Assembly: GCF_963675165.1 (NCBI RefSeq)
Contig: NC_087386.1
Coordinates: 1,881,669-1,945,668, forward strand
Source: Halichondria panicea
Taxonomy: Eukaryota; Porifera; Demospongiae; Suberitida; Halichondriidae
Length of the DNA: 64,000 nucleotides
Direction: 5' to 3'
Part shown: positions 1 to 14,780 of the stretch, piece after piece
Layout: each line of letters starts with the position of its first letter
Position numbering within the stretch: the first letter of the stretch is position 1
The notes under the pieces: generated by a model
Database searches by the model: none
What the model was told of the DNA's origin: nothing
Seen by the model: the letters and a program-made list of their open reading frames with translations, nothing else
Program-made: the position numbers and the translations under genes

Positions 1-2534
1 TTGCCTCCCACACATACAGGGTCCCAAAGGTCCCCCCGAGTCAATGCCACGAGAAAACGGACAATTCTCCGCTCCTCCAGGGGGATTCTATCCAGGGGGT
101 CCCCCCATGAGAGGGGGCGAGGCTTACGGACCAGGAAGGGGGGGATTCAGGAGACGATTCCCACTCACAGGTGTGTCTAGCTTTGGGAGGGCTCATGATT
201 TTGTTTTGATCCACTGATTAGCAATTTCTTCGCAGAGTTACATTGGTACAACATTTATAGTTCAGATGTGTGTATTTATTTTTGTGAGGCCTTGGGAAAT
301 TTCACTTGGGATTTTCATAGCGATAGGACTGCATTTACTCGCCTAGCAACATGTGTAGTTTTGAATACGATATTGAAGTGTTGCTATCCCTTGAGTGTGT
401 GTGTAGCTCTGTGTGTGTGCGTGTGTGTGGTGTGTGTGTGTGTGTCGCTAAGACTAATTTTGTCTGGCCATTTTTGGTGAAATCGTCAACCTAGGAATGA
501 AGAAAATTGTGTACTGTATTTCCGTCCCGGCCAGCTCATGCACAAACAAGGCATTTGATAATCTGATACAGTTACCGTGGTAGTAAACACAATGCGTTCC
601 TTTGTCACAACATTGTTTGAATAACAAGGGGCTCTAGAGCATCATATCGTGAGATCCGTTCAGTGTCCAGTGTTACAGTTGAAAGATATTTTGAACCTCC
701 GTGTAAGCTTATATACCATTCTTGAATACTTGTTATCAATATTTCAAACATTCTCATGTTGATATGAGGAGAAACGTTATGCAGGTTAATCAACAATAGT
801 AGCTCATGTTAATATGAGGAGCCAGGTTAATCAATAGCAGCTTTGTTGATAGTATAAAATGAGATGCACATTCTTGTAACCCATCCACTAAGCCTTCATG
901 TACATGTACATGTACGTATAAGAACTTGTTGAAAGACGCCAAAACATTTTGGGGGGAAACATCAACTGAAATTTGAACGTAGCCACGTAAAATTTGATAC
1001 GCAATACCCTCTAGTCATACTAACATCAAAAGAGCGTGTGTGTTAATTAGTTACGTTTGAATAAGTAAATAGATGTACAAAGTCCCTAATCATAGAAAGT
1101 GGTCATATGACTGTGAGAATACAACCTGTCCTCCGCACCTCATTCCTTGTGATCTCACATTAGTTAATCATGCCTCGGTACTTCCAACCACCCCCCCTCC
1201 CTCTCCCCTGTGTCTAAACTAATTTCCCTTTTGTAATAGGTTTAATCTGATATAATAACAAGTAGTATCACACCCACCCATTCAATTCAGACTGGACTCT
1301 TTGGGTAGTTGATTAGGCAACGACTCGTATCCCATCACGTCCGTCTCTTACCTTGGGCAAACAGCTGTGTCTGTTTTTCAGTTCTCCCAAATTAATGACT
1401 TGTTCGTCTGTATATACAGTGCGTAATGACCCATGCCTAAGTTTGAAGAGGAGGGTTGTTTTGTTAGAGTGTGTTGTGCTTCTTACAAATTAATGTGTTT
1501 CTAGAGCCATTACGCTGTTACTGTAATGTATCCTCCTCCTTCATAAGGCTTCCTTTCATTGTGAGCTGTCCCATTCTGAACTATACCTGTGTGTGTACTG
1601 GAGATTGCAGAATCTTTGCATGAAAGTGTTGAGCACTGTGGTCCTTATATACATTAAAACAGACCACAGTGTGTACACAAAATCCATATAAGGAACGCGT
1701 AACGCTCCACGCTTTACTGATGTGTTGCAAAGATTCTGAAAACTCCCAGTATAGCAATTAGCTAGGCTCCCCCCCCCTCTTCCAATTACACTGTGTGTAG
1801 CTTTAGCTACATGTACGCACATGTAGTTAGACTGCTCCCTCTCCCTTCAATAAAGGCCTTCTTTCTTATACTGTAAGCTCCCTTCTCAACTATATTCACA
1901 CTGTGTGTAAATCTCTTTTCATAGCTAGCCCCTTAATTGTAATATCAGCCTGTTGGACCTGTGTGTGGTTCCTCTAGGAATGGTGTAGTTCGAGTTAAAG
2001 GATGCCTTGACATGCGAGACACCTCATGTCTTCCGTCCACTGATGAAATACTTCCGGCTGTAGGACATCATTTCCTATCTCCTCTCTGTACTATATCTAT
2101 TAAAACACATCCATTCATCTGTTTAGATAGGCATTGATAATCACTCCTACAGTTTCAAATTAACGTAACCCGATATCCATGACGACTATCTATGTCATTA
2201 TTACTGCCATAATTATTAATTTCTCTCTTTTACAGGACTTGAATCAAAAATCTGCAAACACTTTCTGACTCATGGTTGTCGTATGGGCACCAACTGTCGA
2301 TTTCTACACTGCACACCCGAGGAGCTCGCTGACAAGATATCGCTAGATCAGCGGCCACCCATGAGAGGGTTCAGAGGTCGCGGACGGCCGTGGGGACGAG
2401 GACGAGGGGCTCCGCTGCTCCCCTCAGGACCACCCCCTAATATGGTAGAGGAAATGGACACCTCGCTACCACCACCGACTAGTAATGATGATGGAGAGAC
2501 TAAACCTGTGAACACTACCATAATGTCATCATAG
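1..2534 (+). CDS. CCCH zinc-finger, RG-rich protein (3' end; join 2..170, 2236..2534)
   Basis: Two exons of a gene that begins before the window. The first exon reads GPKGPPESMPRENGQF and on into a Pro/Gly/Arg-rich stretch, ending at a GT donor at 171. The second starts after TTTTACAG at 2235 in matching phase. It encodes one CCCH finger (SKICKHFLTHGCRMGTNCRFLH, shown here as C-x7-C-x5-C-x3-H), then an RG-rich run with FRGRGRPWGRGRG and an acidic Ser/Thr tail ending at 2534. CCCH fingers with RGG-like arms are typical of RNA-binding nuclear proteins, and PNUTS (PPP1R10) ends in a similar way, but the fragment is too short to assign a family. The intervening 2.07 kb intron holds a TG microsatellite and short AT-rich repeats and no other exon I can support. 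Confidence 0.72.
394..446. repeat. (TG)n microsatellite
   Basis: An interrupted TG dinucleotide run in the intron of the CCCH zinc-finger gene. Confidence 0.9.
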
Positions 2535-4122
2535 CTGTTAGCTTTATGATGTCCATAATATGCAATTGATGGATTTATTCTGTCTCTCTTCTTCACTTTG
2601 TTCTGTGTGCACTCATTTCTAGTAATTTTGGTATTAAGAAACTGAATAATTATATCGATTATCGTTCTACTATTATTGACAACTATAATTATTATAGCTG
2701 GTTGATAACTGTACGTACTATTAATTAGTTAGGTGCGTCCATAGCAACCAGTTTATAGTGTTGCGATTATAACCTTTTGCTAAAATTGAGAGGCTTCTAT
2801 TGATGTTGGTATAACTTGGAAAGGTTACCCATGCACATCCACGATGGCCAACAGCACTTAAGATAAAACCACATCCTCCATATGCACGCACACATACTAG
2901 ACTGACTAGTTGATGTCATTCCCATGCAGTGTATAATTGAGGTGGTACGCATGTTGTTGGATACAATCATGACTGTATTGATTTGTTGTTAATTGCTCTA
3001 CAAGAGGTGTGCATGCAGTTGCAGACAGCTGTCTAGAAACATATGATCGTACAATTTATAAAATATAACTGCAGCAGAATTACGTATTATTATGTAGCAT
3101 GAACTTGAAGTTAAGAGGATGTGAAAATAAGGTGTGTATAATGTATATTATATTATAGCTAATAATCATCATTATTATAGTACGTCTGGCGATAGTGTTT
3201 CTATAGGAAAGTTGCGGATATAGTGTTAAAATAGAGTATGTTGATCTCTTATAAGCTGCATCAGTCCGTTGCCGTCATGTGATCCGCCAGTGTATTGTGT
3301 ACGAACAAGTACTGCTCCTGTGTGTGTGCGTGCGTGTGTGTGTGTGTGTGTGTGTGTGTACGTGTGTGTGTACGTGCGTGTATGTGCGTGTATGTGCGTG
3401 TGTGTGTGAGTGTGTGTTATGTGTGTATGTGTATGTGTGTGTGTGTGTGAGTGTGTGTCATGTGTGTGTGTATGTGTGGTCTACATTCCTACAAGGCCGA
3501 CATCCACTTGTGCTATGAGAAGTATTTAATCTGAATAAGTGACGAACCACAAACTACTTTGAATGTACAGAAAACGGATATCTTAAGATTGCTCACAAAG
3601 TAATAAAATACGACAAAACAAATAATAAAACACATACGTAATCCAAGCTTTGGCACAGGCATCCTGGAGGTCACAGTACAACCCTTTATGTTTGATAAAC
3701 CTCCGCAAAGTTGCTTGTGATTGAACAAAGAGGTTGCCATGTACTCTAAAGCCATAATTACGAAATACTTATTACAAAATGTCACGAATGTCTGTATTGT
3801 GCTAGTATACACACAAACAGAAGTCTTTCGATGTACAATTGTTCTATTATTGGCAATATCAGAACTAAAACATACACACTCGAGTAGTTCAAAGACTTCC
3901 GACTGTCACAGTACCAGCGAATGAACCCGCTAGAATGCTGCTTGCTTGTTAATCAATTATTATCTTATCTCTCAGAAATGACTCCATGTGGGGGTGTGAA
4001 ACGAGGCCATACAAGTACACATCTAAATTACAGCCAGCGATCGCTTTTTAAAGTACGTATTATGAAATCACATTTTTACAGGCGTTCAGTATGAAATCAT
4101 GTGATGTACGTACTCTACTTAC
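2535..4122. other. Convergent spacer between the CCCH gene and the RPTP 3' end
   Basis: This stretch lies between the stop of the CCCH gene (+) and the last RPTP exon I can support (-). It must hold the 3' UTR of the first gene and probably the final coding exon of the RPTP, which I could not place. A candidate acceptor near 4046 would give a frame containing VYLYGLVSHPHMESF, but its phase does not match the upstream exon. Otherwise it is AT-rich sequence with a long TG microsatellite. Confidence 0.5.
3318..3480. repeat. Long (TG)n/(CGTG) microsatellite
   Basis: About 160 bases of TG repeats interrupted by CG, TA and GA steps. It produces spurious Cys/Val-rich open frames that should not be read as genes. 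Confidence 0.95.
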
Positions 4123-7100
4123 AGGTGTTTGAATGATCCCACCCCTATCTTGCCGCATCTCACAGATGTATTTCAGTGGGTCCACTTTGCCTTCCTTCTC
4201 AAACTATGGGATGAAGATAATTGGTTGTAATGAGGTGATAAAGTGTGTATGCCGAATACCAACCTGAGAAATTCCCATGTCGATTGCAATGTACGTTCCA
4301 GTTCGTCCGAGTCCAGCGCTATATGGGGGGTGTGGTTAATACCAATTATACCACACACGAACAAACAACACATAAACAGGAAGAATGCCATGACAACTAG
4401 GGGGGAGGGTTAATTTCTCTTTAATTGTTCAATGTAAAACATCAAGTGGGAGAATTTCTCAGTCGGTACCATCTTGTACAAAGGTCAGGTGACTTCTAAA
4501 ATTACCAAACACAGAGGATAAAGTATGATCGCAATGTTAACAATTTCAATTGGATTTCTTAATCTGAAGAAATAAACAAAATCCATAGAAGTTCAATAAC
4601 TGACTTATGGGCACGCTAAGAAAAGCAACAACTATTTGACACAAAGTGTGATGGACGCTCCCGTTCTTTCAAAATGATATCATATGATGTAGGTCATACA
4701 CCCACTCACCACCCACGCATGCAGGAATAGTATAATATCCTATATCGTACAACATGCATGCAGCTGTGGTCTGCAAAACCACGTGCACTAAAGCTGTATC
4801 TGTGTATCTGTGTGTATCATTTTACCCCAGGCACACTCTCTATGTAAACACACGCATGTATTATCTCACAGCAATCTACCGAGCATGTAAACACCCACGA
4901 TCAAGCCATATCGTTTTTCATTGCTAAAGTAAGAGAATTTGAAAACAATATGAACAGAGACATAGTTACATAACAAGTCTGTAATTGAGAAGCATTCTAT
5001 TTATGGTGCGTGGGTGTTCAAAGTTGGAGAAAGGATAGTTTGGAATGTTAGCTGTGTATAGCTATAGACGATGATGACAGAGCTATATAGACGATGGTGA
5101 CAGAGCTATATAGACGTGTATTTGCCATTCTTCCTCTGTTGGTGCAGGAGTTGCAACCGTTATAGTTACACACTTGTACTATTATTGCAGGACCACTAAC
5201 TCTGACACGTGCTACACTGTAAACAAGTACTGCATGGACTACACATACATGCATGCACATACATGCATATATGCATGCACCTTATGGGAAGTAAAAATAT
5301 ATGCTGAATATTAAAAGGCAAACCCACGTGGGGTATAATTATACGTATAGCAAGGGCCATTAAGCACCAACTGGGAATAGCTGCAGACTAGGACACACAA
5401 AGGCCAATTAGATTCATGCCAGTAACTCTAACACAACAGTCCGTCTGCAGACCATAGCTCCATCCTATTAAGCTCAGCTGCACACTAGACTGACGCAGGC
5501 GTAGGAATTCATGAGTGTGAGTTGGCATCATTCAACAGGTGATGCATGTGTCAATTGTTGTTCGAAATTACAGAGACATGCAAAACATCAACACATGCAT
5601 GGGGCATCTAGAATGTACACAATAGTCCAATGAAGAATTATCCCACAATGCAAAACTAAAGACATAATTATCGAGGTGCATGCATGCATGCAGCCAGGAA
5701 GCCTTCAAGTACTGCATGTATAGTAAGTGTGCAGCCTTGCAGAAGCTGCAGTAATATTCATCCATCCTCCCACATCCACCTGATGACATAATGAATGGTG
5801 GCAACTTGATACCCTGCATGAAGTTGCCTATATAAGAGGCCAATTGATTCATTGCAACTATAAGATATTATTCATCATCAGACTATTTGCAAAAGCGTAA
5901 GCTACAAACAAGAATCAATCAATATCATGCAGCTCTCAAAGATATTAGTGGCAGCTGCCGTACTAATTATCTCAGTAAAGGGATCAAGATATCGCCGCTG
6001 CAACAGACATAAAAACAGCTGCATGCTGTATGAAAAAGACAACTGCGACAGTGTACTAGATTCCCAACCGTGGGACTCTTGTTGCCAACCTGCAATGGGC
6101 GTCGAGGGCAGTGGTGGATACATAAAGAACTACAGTTCCGGTGTCTACAGTGTTAAGACTGGCGCGTTCAGCAAATCGCAAGTTTATTGTGACATGGAGA
6201 CCGAACGAGGAGGTTGGCTGACGATTCTCAGAAGGACACAATCAGCCAATACAATTGAGTTTGACAAGTTCCAAGAACATTACGAGAACGGATTCGGAGA
6301 TTTGAACGGAGAATTTTGGCTCGGGCTCAGAACGATGCATCAGCTTACAAAGAACGGAGACTGTGAAATGAGAGTCGATCTTTACGACGAAGTCGATTCG
6401 AACGTTGCATATATTTATTATGATCTCTTCAAAGTCGACCACTTTCCAGAATATACGTTGCATCTCGGAAAATCCAACCGATCAAATAGCTCACTAACAG
6501 ACAGCCTGAGGCAATTCAACGGACAAAAATTCACCGTTTCCAAACACGAACTAGACAATAAACAAGACACAATGTGTGCCCAAGGGAGAGGAGGATGGTG
6601 GTATATAAACAATGTGTGCTCGCAACAGGGCTCCGTACTGACCAATTCTGCTGATGAACTTGAGTGGTGGGTAACCGACAAAGAACAGACAATAAAAAAA
6701 CAGAAGTTCAACAGATACGAAATGAAGATTAGACCGAAAAATTGCGTCCTCAAAGAATTAGGGACATAACATTTTTACAACAACTTTTATAATTGTCATG
6801 GCATTGGTTTTATTTGTGTTCAAGTGTCCGTTCATTCAACCCAGACTTAACGTCGTCATAGAAATAATATTGTATGTACATATAATTACTTATTTGCAGT
6901 GTTAATTCAACACAAAGTACATAACTTTTTGTATATCGATCACATCACACTCAGCAGTAAAGGCTGATCACCAACCAGTCACTTATAAAGTTTTTTTTTT
7001 ATTACATCGTTTCCATAATGTTTTGTAACTCGAATATATCGATCCAATATCTATAATTATGCTCTCAACTTAAATTAAAGTTACAAGGTGCAATTGATGA

Positions 7101-10100
7101 TTTAAAGGTACACAGTATAACCGTATAATCATATGAAACGTACGTACATATATGTACATGCAATAAAAGACACAGTTGGAGAGGGTTAATGAATCGACAG
7201 AGTAGTACGGTACTATCTTAATTCGTTAGCTGTGATTAGTTTAGCAAGAATGATGAGACTAGAACAAATTACGAACCTAAAAATCTGTTTGAACGCAATC
7301 ACTGAACCATGAAATCCCCAAAGATGAACTACAAAAGAGCGCATGTTATTGGAAACCAGTTACTCCTACCTATACTAAGTACTGGCGTTATGTGTTAGCA
7401 ACCAATTGTATAGGGTTTATAGGTACAGTACATAAGGTTATAGTGATTATGCGTAGCTGGTACAGGTAATTAAGGCTGATTTAACCTAACGTGTGTGTAG
7501 GGGGGAGGGTCACCAATGTTATAATTTTAACAAGGTTTAAATATCAACAATTTTTACACTTTAAGTGCATGTACATACCAAAGAACTCAATATAATAATA
7601 CAAACTGCATACGTGTACCTTACACATACGCACTACCTAAACTGAATGTAAATAGCAGCTCAAGGGGATAACGAAATTACCAATTGTGGTCATCTCAAAT
7701 ATCAATCCGACTGTAAGTGCAAGTACTCTCTAATTTAGTGTCCTGTCCACAAGGTTTCGCATCATTGGGCACTTAAAGGTGTCCCATTTCCCTAAATGTG
7801 GGCAGCTGACTGTATAATGGGTGTACAATCAACACATACAAACCACACTGTGTACACAGTCGTCCTTAAAACACTAGTTCTGCCCCGGAACATGACCATA
7901 TACAAGCACACCAATTAGCGTTTAAGTGGGAGAAACAATCGAGCGTGGGTCGTTAACGCTCTCAACAATCATCCTACGGCTGTGTTGCTTGGTACCCATA
8001 GCCAACAACAAGCCAACAATCAAGGGAGAACCATACAGCCTACAGTCACACAATGCCAGCTGCTGGGGAGGTCCGGAACTCAATCAAAGCTAGTCGTACT
8101 AATCACTATTCAACGAGCAAGGGGGGGGCATGGGGTCACATAGTTCACACGTACCTGCAATGAACAAGGAGAGGCTTGTCATTGTCGTGGCAATAATCCC
8201 CCACCGTCTGTTGCAGTGCCAATATGGAACCAGTCTCTTTGGGAACACCTGTACAACGAAAACAGAAATCAACTTAATCCAAAGAGCTAGCGTGATTCAT
8301 CTTCAATTTCATATTTCAATATCTGCATCAGTATGCAATTAATTATGTCTGTTTCAAAAAACCACTAATAATTTCGTCTCTACTTCATTGACCCGGGAAG
8401 GGGGGAAATTGGTGTAATCCCTTGCTAACTCAATCAGTAGTCATGGGCCTAACCAACCTAGCGACAGTGGCTACTAATTACTGGCTGTGGTGAGCGTGGG
8501 CGGGTGGGCGAAATCCCAGATGAGAAGTAAGACTGTTTGATCGAACAGTGGGCATAACACAATAATAAATTAATACAATTAACCTTTCCGTCTTCCACCC
8601 ACCACAAAGGGTACCACGTCTAAACCTTTGTGATATTATCTGGCAAGCTTCTCAAATACAAGTGTAATTCTAAGTAAACATAAACTATGATCACTACATC
8701 TAGCCACCAAATATAAGTGTAGCTACACATACAAAATTAATTTTTTTGTGATTTTTTGTTTGTTTGTTATTTACTATCTGCGAGTAAGGGCCGGTGTCTG
8801 TAGTAACACTGAATACACTATGACCACAAGATAATGAGCACGGTTTTTTGTGACCACTTACTTCCATCCCACTATGTTGTGGAAGTAATTAAGTTAGAAC
8901 TGACATTACCATGGTAACAGTGTGGCCACACACAAGTTGTCAGGCGTGGGTCCAAACACACAGCTGGCATGATAATCAATATCAAAGGCTGTGTTTCAAA
9001 AACGCTTTGGTACGAAATCTGAACGAGAGTTAGAATCTTAAATATAGTAACTCGTTCTATTTATACAACAGAGCAGTTATAAGGTAAAATTAAGTGATAA
9101 TTTGCCAATAATTCCTCTTACGAAATTCTTTGCTTGATAGACTTACAATTATTCATTGCAAAGTCTTGGTTGTGTTGGCACGGGAACAACCTACCCTAAT
9201 GAATATCAACAATTACCTACAGACTGACTTTATAAGGTGTTTACATGCCAATAAATTAGTCTAATTATCAATATCCGATGTATAGCACTTTGAAAAATTA
9301 AGCCCTTTCAAATCAATGCTATTATGTAATCCCTAGTGGCACACCCCCTCTCTTGATATCACAGTCCCTAGCGAAATGAGTAATTATAGTGCACCCATAC
9401 AAAAGACGATAGCTATAAAAACCTAGCAGGGAGGTAGAAGTCAATGAATATCGTTAGGCCTGCCTTAAGGAGTTACCCTGAGGCTATTATAACGTGCGTC
9501 AGTGCATTTCCCACGCTACCATTGTTAGTAGCAGCTATCGTTATTCACGATCGCATTGTGACCATACACACACAGTGACAACGGTATTTATCAGCCTACT
9601 GTCACACATGTGTAGGTCCCACTACAGTGCTAACAAATGAATATCAAGAGTCAGCCATACTAAGGACAATTCATAGCTATAAGCCGTCCATATTTGCACC
9701 AGTTAGAAAAGCTCCCACCAGCAAATGCGTCTAGGAGACTGATAATTGGTGGCACCTGATGAGTGTATTCACTAGACACATGTACACTGGCTATTCCCCA
9801 ATGAGTCCATTTTCCAGGGCTCTGTGTAAGTGCAGCAGCTTATAGGGCCACACACACATACAATCAAGATGGCAGCACTTCCTAAACAGATGAGTCGCTG
9901 TAACTGAAGCTACCCCCTTCCCACTCGAAACGTGACAACCTACAGTCTAGTGTTTCCTCCACATCCACTGGGCATGCAGTTTTAAAATACATTATCTCAG
10001 TTTAGAGGCCATACTTATTTTCATTATCCAAACTTGCAGCAGTCTAATTCCCTGTTAAATGAATTGTTCCAATGTGGGAGGCAGGCTATACTGGCTAATT

Positions 10101-13100
10101 ATGGAAAATAAAATAATTTTAGTAGTGTCTGTGAAAGCCAGCCAAGGAACAACTCTATGTAACTAAATCTTACTCTCCCCACGTCTAGCTTAGCGGATTT
10201 ACTACAGTTTACAACTCAGCTCATCTGCGCTTAGTTACTTCCTTCCATTCACTATAGCAACAGGTAGACAGTGTCTACTGAGGTCACCTCTTGGGCAGAC
10301 CATCAGTGGCTACAAATAAAAGGTGGCCTCCCTCTAACATAATTTGGAACACCACACACTACGCCCAAGCAATAGCACACACACATACAGACAAACCATC
10401 CCATAAGACCTCTAGGTAGGAACAAAAAACTTCTAGGAGCAGCTGCAATTAGGTTGTCTAGCCGAGAAGTACGTACATAATGGTGTAATGGTACACTATT
10501 GACTTACCAAAATCAGGCCAGTTGGTATACCAGAAGTGATGTATTTCCCTCTCTTTGCCCTCCTGTTTGGGAAAGCAGACATTTTGGTGATGGTGCATAA
10601 TGTATACAGAAAATAGACCACTAAAGAATCAAGGGTGACCAATGGTCTGGTATTGTACAATCTTTAAGCAAGTTAATGGCTAGTGATTTAAAGACTTAAT
10701 GAAAGAGCAAATGCATGCCCTTAGACCAGCTCAAATGAGCATCACGCGATGTTATACAGCAGTTGATACCACTATCAATGACACATCCCACCGTAAAAAT
10801 GTGTTTTTTAGCGTTGCAACAAAAAGCAAGCTTAAAGTTAGACATCACACATAAACAGAGAGACTCAACCTTTGTCAATTAATCTACAATTAAAATTACA
10901 AAATTACAAATGACGTGTATCCCTTACTACAACGTAATATCTCGGTGGCCACTATTACAATTCTTACTCCATATTCTAATAGGCCAATTAAAGCACTGGT
11001 ATTGTTTCATTGCAGGTGTCCTTTTGTTCTCGGGGCCTAATGGATACTGAATCACGTTATACACCACACGTTGTGAGAATTCATACGATCTCTATCCAGT
11101 CAGTCAGCAGGTCTACATACATAATTATAGCCCATGGCATTATACGGATTAAGTGGTTATTCATGAAGCCTCCTTCCAGCCTCCAGGCTGTAATACACTG
11201 CACCTCAATTATGAGTGTGTAATAATAATTAGATGTATTGATCAATTGCATCGTCATCGTAGTAAATAATAGTTTTGGGTCCTAAGCTGTACCTTTCAAC
11301 AAGTACCTTCCAACGTGGTGATGTTTTCATACTATAAGACAAGTCAACCACCAAGGAAGTGAACACTTGACTACATGCATGCAAAACAAAGATGAATAGT
11401 TGAACTTTGGACTGATGTTGGGTCCATAAAACAGAAAACACGGCAATCAATAGTTAATGATGCGTGAATAGTACGAACATACGTATAAAGTACAGCAACT
11501 AATCCATCCAAAAGTGAAATTGATACTCTAACAAAACTTTGATCTCAACTCACTACAACTAAGAGCAGTAGTGTGGGTACTACCAAACACAAGTTGCGTA
11601 TTTCACACGGAACCTACGTGGGACATCAAAGTACATGTAGGCGAGCGCATGCAGGTGGGCCTATATGCGGTGATAGATACAGTGTAGCTTACACACAGGT
11701 GTTACCACTATTACTATGGGGACGGGGTAAGGGATAGCTTTAACTTATTATCACACCCACCACCACTGATTGCTACACATGTAGGTATGGCTGGAACGGT
11801 ATACAAATCCTTCAATAAAGAGCCGAATGAACACAAATGCACACTTTAAGTTTCAAAAGAAGTGCATGCGCAACAACGGGGGGGGGGGGGGGAGTTAATA
11901 GGCTGAACACAAAAGCACACTTAGGCAATCTACACAGTTAGGGATTTACGCTCAATAATTATGTTTTCCGCAGTTGTACAAGAGGAGGTGGGTGTACAGA
12001 GGTCATAGTTCAGTCATAACACAAGACCATTCATGCATGCAGAGGATTGAACGTAAACTATTGATAATCAGGACTTCTTCATTTCAAGCAGTGGGGAAAA
12101 GTTAATCATGCGGCAAGCTATTGAGTGCCCCTACCTACCACAACTAATTACACTTAATTAGATTATACTCACCTCGCTGATGAGAGTGAGATAGGAGATG
12201 ACACCAATAGATTTCTTCTCGTCAAAATTATTCTTCACTGCAAATCTTCCGTACTGCGTCTGAGGGAGAGAGGGGGTGTGGTCATGTGACTATATCGTAC
12301 CAGGGAAGAGGACTGTTGAGCAGTATGCAAAGTAGCTAGCAAAAAATTGATATCCAAATCCTTGGCTTCCTTTCTTCGAATAAATTGGGTTTGTGGATTT
12401 ACACCAAGAGAGGTGACTCATCCAGTGGCGGAGGAAGCAATTTCTCAATGGCGGGGCTCTAGTTTTTCGAATGGAAAAAAGTACAGCTATCTACATATAT
12501 TTAGAACAGCTTGATAAGTCATATCTCCAGATGGGGGCTTCAGCCCCTGGAGCCCCCCTTCCTACGCCACTGTTATCATCATAAGGTTACATGTACATGT
12601 GTAGAAGAAGGAAAAGGATGTAATTTTCACGGAAGACCATTTTAGGTCGCTTTCATCACTAACAGGTTACTATGGAATAAAATTCTGTTTCCCAAAACCG
12701 TGAACCCCAGCTTCCGCACTGAAACACAAGCTGTGACATTGAATGGAATACTCTCTAATAAATGTGTAGTCTCACGGGAAGCTTTGTGTGATACTCAGTT
12801 CTGTATTGGGACAATATTATGTGGGCGGTGCTATTGATCATGAAAGTGGATACAGCTACAATGTAGGTAAGTTCTATGCAGAACCATTTGAGTGTGTGTG
12901 TGTGTGGAAAGCATTCAACCAGGGCTGTATTGTAACGTATAGCCTCAGGGGGAGGGTGTTGACGTTGATCACATGTTACAATCTCGGTTTCGTTTGTGAG
13001 ATCATACACCAGATATATTTATAGTCAACCAGATGTCAACACACACCTCCAGGTCGCCGATAACAATATCCTATTATATTATTATAGGTACTAACATACA

Positions 13101-14743
13101 AATGCTGTACACACATTTGTATGTAGTTATTATTAGCGTACGTATAATAATGTGTGTGGGGGTGGGCGGTGTTACTTACTGGGTTTTCCTCTTTCACTTC
13201 GGGCCAGTACTGGGCACACTTGTTCTGTGTGTGTGTGTGTGTGTGGTGGTGTGGGTGGGGGGAGTCCCATGAAAGCATGATGGATAGCAGTGCAGCTATA
13301 TAGTGGGTATGGGTGATTGCGTGTGAGGACTTACCACGCCTCTCTCAATGAGCCCTGTGATCATGATGACCACACTCACTTCCTGTTCCCAAACCATCCT
13401 CCAAAAGTCGCTCATTGTGTCAAATGTTGGACCTGCAGTCAAGCGTGGAGTGCATGGTTAATTTTATCGGCTTAAAATTAATACTACAGGAAGCTTACAG
13501 GTGGTATGCACGACCACAACAGTACCACTTTTTACTTTGTACTAAAGAGGTAGGCAATTATTTCACACACACTTAGATATAATGTGCTTCCTAGTAAATT
13601 AGGTGGGAGTTAGATGAGTTCCCGGTACAGCTCAGCCAATTAGATTACACCCACTGCTATTATAATCGGTTGCTTACCTTGTGAGGCGATGTACGCCCTC
13701 TCTCTGTCATCATAGCCCTACAGACACAAGAATTGAGTGTGTCCGGCCCACAACAAACAATTAGCATATAAAATTAATGATGAGAGTATAAATACAATCA
13801 GTCCCCAATCCCCCCTCTCTGGTGTATATACTAGCTACCAGTGGGACTATACAAACACACTCACCCGGCCTACTGCATATTCATTACTTAATTAATAGCA
13901 GAGAATTAATTAGCACTGAGTGTGAGTACAAGCATAATAATGCCGGTTGATTTAATTTCTTTATTAGTCACAATCCCTACTACCAGGGGCTGCATACACT
14001 CACCCTAATGTAGTTAGCGTTGATGTAGGTAGAGCCAGGCTCACCGAGATCAGAGAGGTGCACTCGGGAATGAGCATCTGAGAAATAAGTAACAAATTGT
14101 AAGTGTATAAATCAGTTTTAAGAATAAACGACCATTACCAGCCTCAAGCATATAAATCAGTTTAAGAATAAACGACCATTACCAGTCTCAAGAGCAATGT
14201 CAGCTTTTTAGTTAGACAACCATGTGGTCGTGGTTATGATTAATGATCTTTACCGAATAAAAAACTTACTCGGTAGGACATTTCTGTATCTGTTCTTAGC
14301 CTTCTCTTGAGGGAGGAGGTCCATCAGTTTGGCAGAGTTACTGGGGACAGACTAGAGGCATGGAAACAATCATTTCACTCTATAATAATTATGTTATGAT
14401 TTCTATATTAGAAACATACTGCAAGAGAGGCATGCGCTACATATAGAACATGATCTTTTCCGAATGGGAAGTTATGGCCCGTACCAATTTGAGATTTGAG
14501 TATACCATCTAAGCTTTCGTTGAATTTGACCATTAGAACTCGACTCTAGTTACAGATCGAGCCATGCAACTAGTCTTCCAAAAAGAAGGACTTTTTTGAA
14601 GCTTTGCCACTTGGTATTATAACTATGGCAATTTTCTATTCGGATAGTGTTAGCACCTAGAACAATCAATCAGTCCTCTCTTAGTTCCTCGACAACGAAC
14701 CTCGTCTAGTATCGGAGACAGTAGTACACAATCCCCCCCCCCC

Positions 14744-14780
<37 letters not shown>

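Noticed and set aside
3279-3518. 79-residue Cys/Val-rich open frame
   Set aside because: It is the translation of the TG microsatellite; no start context, splice sites or family support it.
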